Shown here: positions 58,861 through 60,000 of the stretch, piece after piece | Numbering within the stretch: the first letter of the stretch is position 1 | Layout of the letters: each line of letters begins with the position of its first letter | From: Liolophura sinensis | Lineage: Eukaryota; Mollusca; Polyplacophora; Chitonida; Chitonidae | DNA: 60,000 bases | Assembly: GCF_032854445.1 (NCBI RefSeq) | Contig: NC_088295.1 | Span: forward strand, 21,503,385-21,563,384 | Direction of reading: 5' to 3' | The notes under the pieces: generated by a model | What the model saw: only the letters and a program-made list of their open reading frames with translations | Database searches by the model: none | Told to the model about the DNA's origin: nothing | Position numbers and translations under genes: made by a program

Positions 58861-60000
58861 TTGCAAAGCATTATAGTTCTTAATACATTTGGCTAAACCT
58901 CACACAGGAGTCGTTATACGGCATGGCGGTCTACAGCTGTGGACACAAACGTCGCTATAATTTTCCCTATTACGTAGGAATGTGAAGCAGTGCTATTAAT
59001 CAGCATGCTAGTGACAGTAACCCTGCAGCACACCCGCTCTCGCTGAGCAAGTCACGTGGTAAAAGATTATAACTTCTGCGGGACGGATGATGAATGGCAT
59101 TTGGTAATAATTATGGTATTTTCAGTCGTGAACAAACAATGCTGTCAGTTTAATTGACCCACAGGGGTAGTCTCGGTCTCCTGCTGCAGGCCATAATGCT
59201 GCACTATGTGTTCATATGATTTCACTATGCTTTTAAGTGAGGAGGTAAAGTGAACGCTTTTCTATAAACGCTGTAGCCTTCAGAAGCAGGTTAACGTATG
59301 TGTGGGCACTATTTATTCTAGTAATCTCATGCTGTGAGAGTTTAATTTCGCGAAAGAGAATGACATGGTAGAGGTTAACTACATGGAAGTTTGGGTAGTG
59401 TAATTTCCATGACATTTAATATACCAATTCACCGCTTTGCAGAATATTGTCGTAATCTTGTGTAATTTACCAGTGTGTAGAAAATTTGATTCGTGGTTCC
59501 TCGTATCCTGATTTAGTTTCTGGTGTATTTACATGTACATAACTCATTTAAGCAGTGCATATAATTATCAGAACACGAGTACAATTATGATCCAATATCA
59601 ACGGGCCTTATTAACATGTATATTAATTCATATTCTATATGGAATCGGGTAAATAAGTATGTACAGCTAGTGGATGTACTGACACAGCCAGGTGATTGTA
59701 GGATTAGATCCCATTTCTGAATCAAGTAAGCCCCTATGTCACTGCATGTGGGTCGTATTCCTGAGTGTAAAGAATGCGTTTCAACCAGCTGGGTTTATCT
59801 GGATGCTTCACGATGGGGTTGAGATAGGGCTAATGGTACGTCACAGGTTAAACTCAGAGGTATTTTCTTTTACACAGCAACACATACTTCAGTTGCAAGT
59901 GTGAGGAATTCCACAAGTCTGGTACAGATTTATACCAAACGTGTCTGTTTATCCCTGCATGCTATTTTAAATTCCCAGAAATTTACTTCTAAGACATGAT

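Larger units (their letters stand above)
55114..60000 (+). other. PRKG1 intron after the beta-type exon (partial)
   Basis: No exon for the first cyclic-nucleotide-binding domain was found before the right edge, so the common exon 2 lies beyond 60000. The stretch holds a T-rich run (55236-55285), a diverged direct duplication (55450-55652 and 55712-55920), a four-unit minisatellite (57886-58053) and SINE pieces (58120-58235 and 58565-58860). The rest shows nothing I can name. Confidence 0.7.

Overview
The window is nuclear DNA of an animal, most likely a mollusc or another lophotrochozoan. It is AT-rich, has GT-AG introns of hundreds to thousands of bases, and is crowded with tRNA-derived SINEs, small inverted-repeat elements and minisatellites. 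Three protein-coding genes are recognisable, all by exon-by-exon protein similarity to conserved animal families. Most of the window is intron or intergenic DNA.

Layout. (1) 1-11460, minus strand: the first coding exon of PTEN (11382-11460). The rest of 1-11381 is probably PTEN intron 1; no second PTEN exon was found. (2) 11461-13372: the shared upstream region between two divergent genes. (3) 13373-26838, plus strand: a complete ten-exon ATAD1 (Msp1/Thorase) gene encoding 357 residues, with a 3' UTR probably reaching about 28.06 kb. (4) 28065-33092: an intergenic stretch with a 15-copy minisatellite of 44-45 bp. (5) 33093-60000, plus strand: the 5' end of PRKG1 (cGMP-dependent protein kinase I). 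It shows two alternative first coding exons, an I-alpha type (33093-33592) and an I-beta type (54827-55113). Both stop in the same codon phase, as expected if each is spliced to a common exon 2 beyond the right edge.

How the genes relate. PTEN (PIP3 phosphatase) and ATAD1 (AAA+ extractor of mislocalised tail-anchored proteins at mitochondria) are adjacent and head to head here, as in human 10q23. The PRKG1 first exons each carry a leucine-zipper dimerisation helix and an autoinhibitory ISAEP-type segment, so promoter choice would set the kinase's partner binding and cGMP sensitivity.

No unknown multigene system was found. The most notable points are the conserved PTEN/ATAD1 pair, the PKG I alpha/beta exon pair outside vertebrates, loss of the redox cysteine in the alpha-type zipper, an unidentified coding-like segment in PTEN intron 1, and several nested transposon-like elements inside ATAD1 introns.
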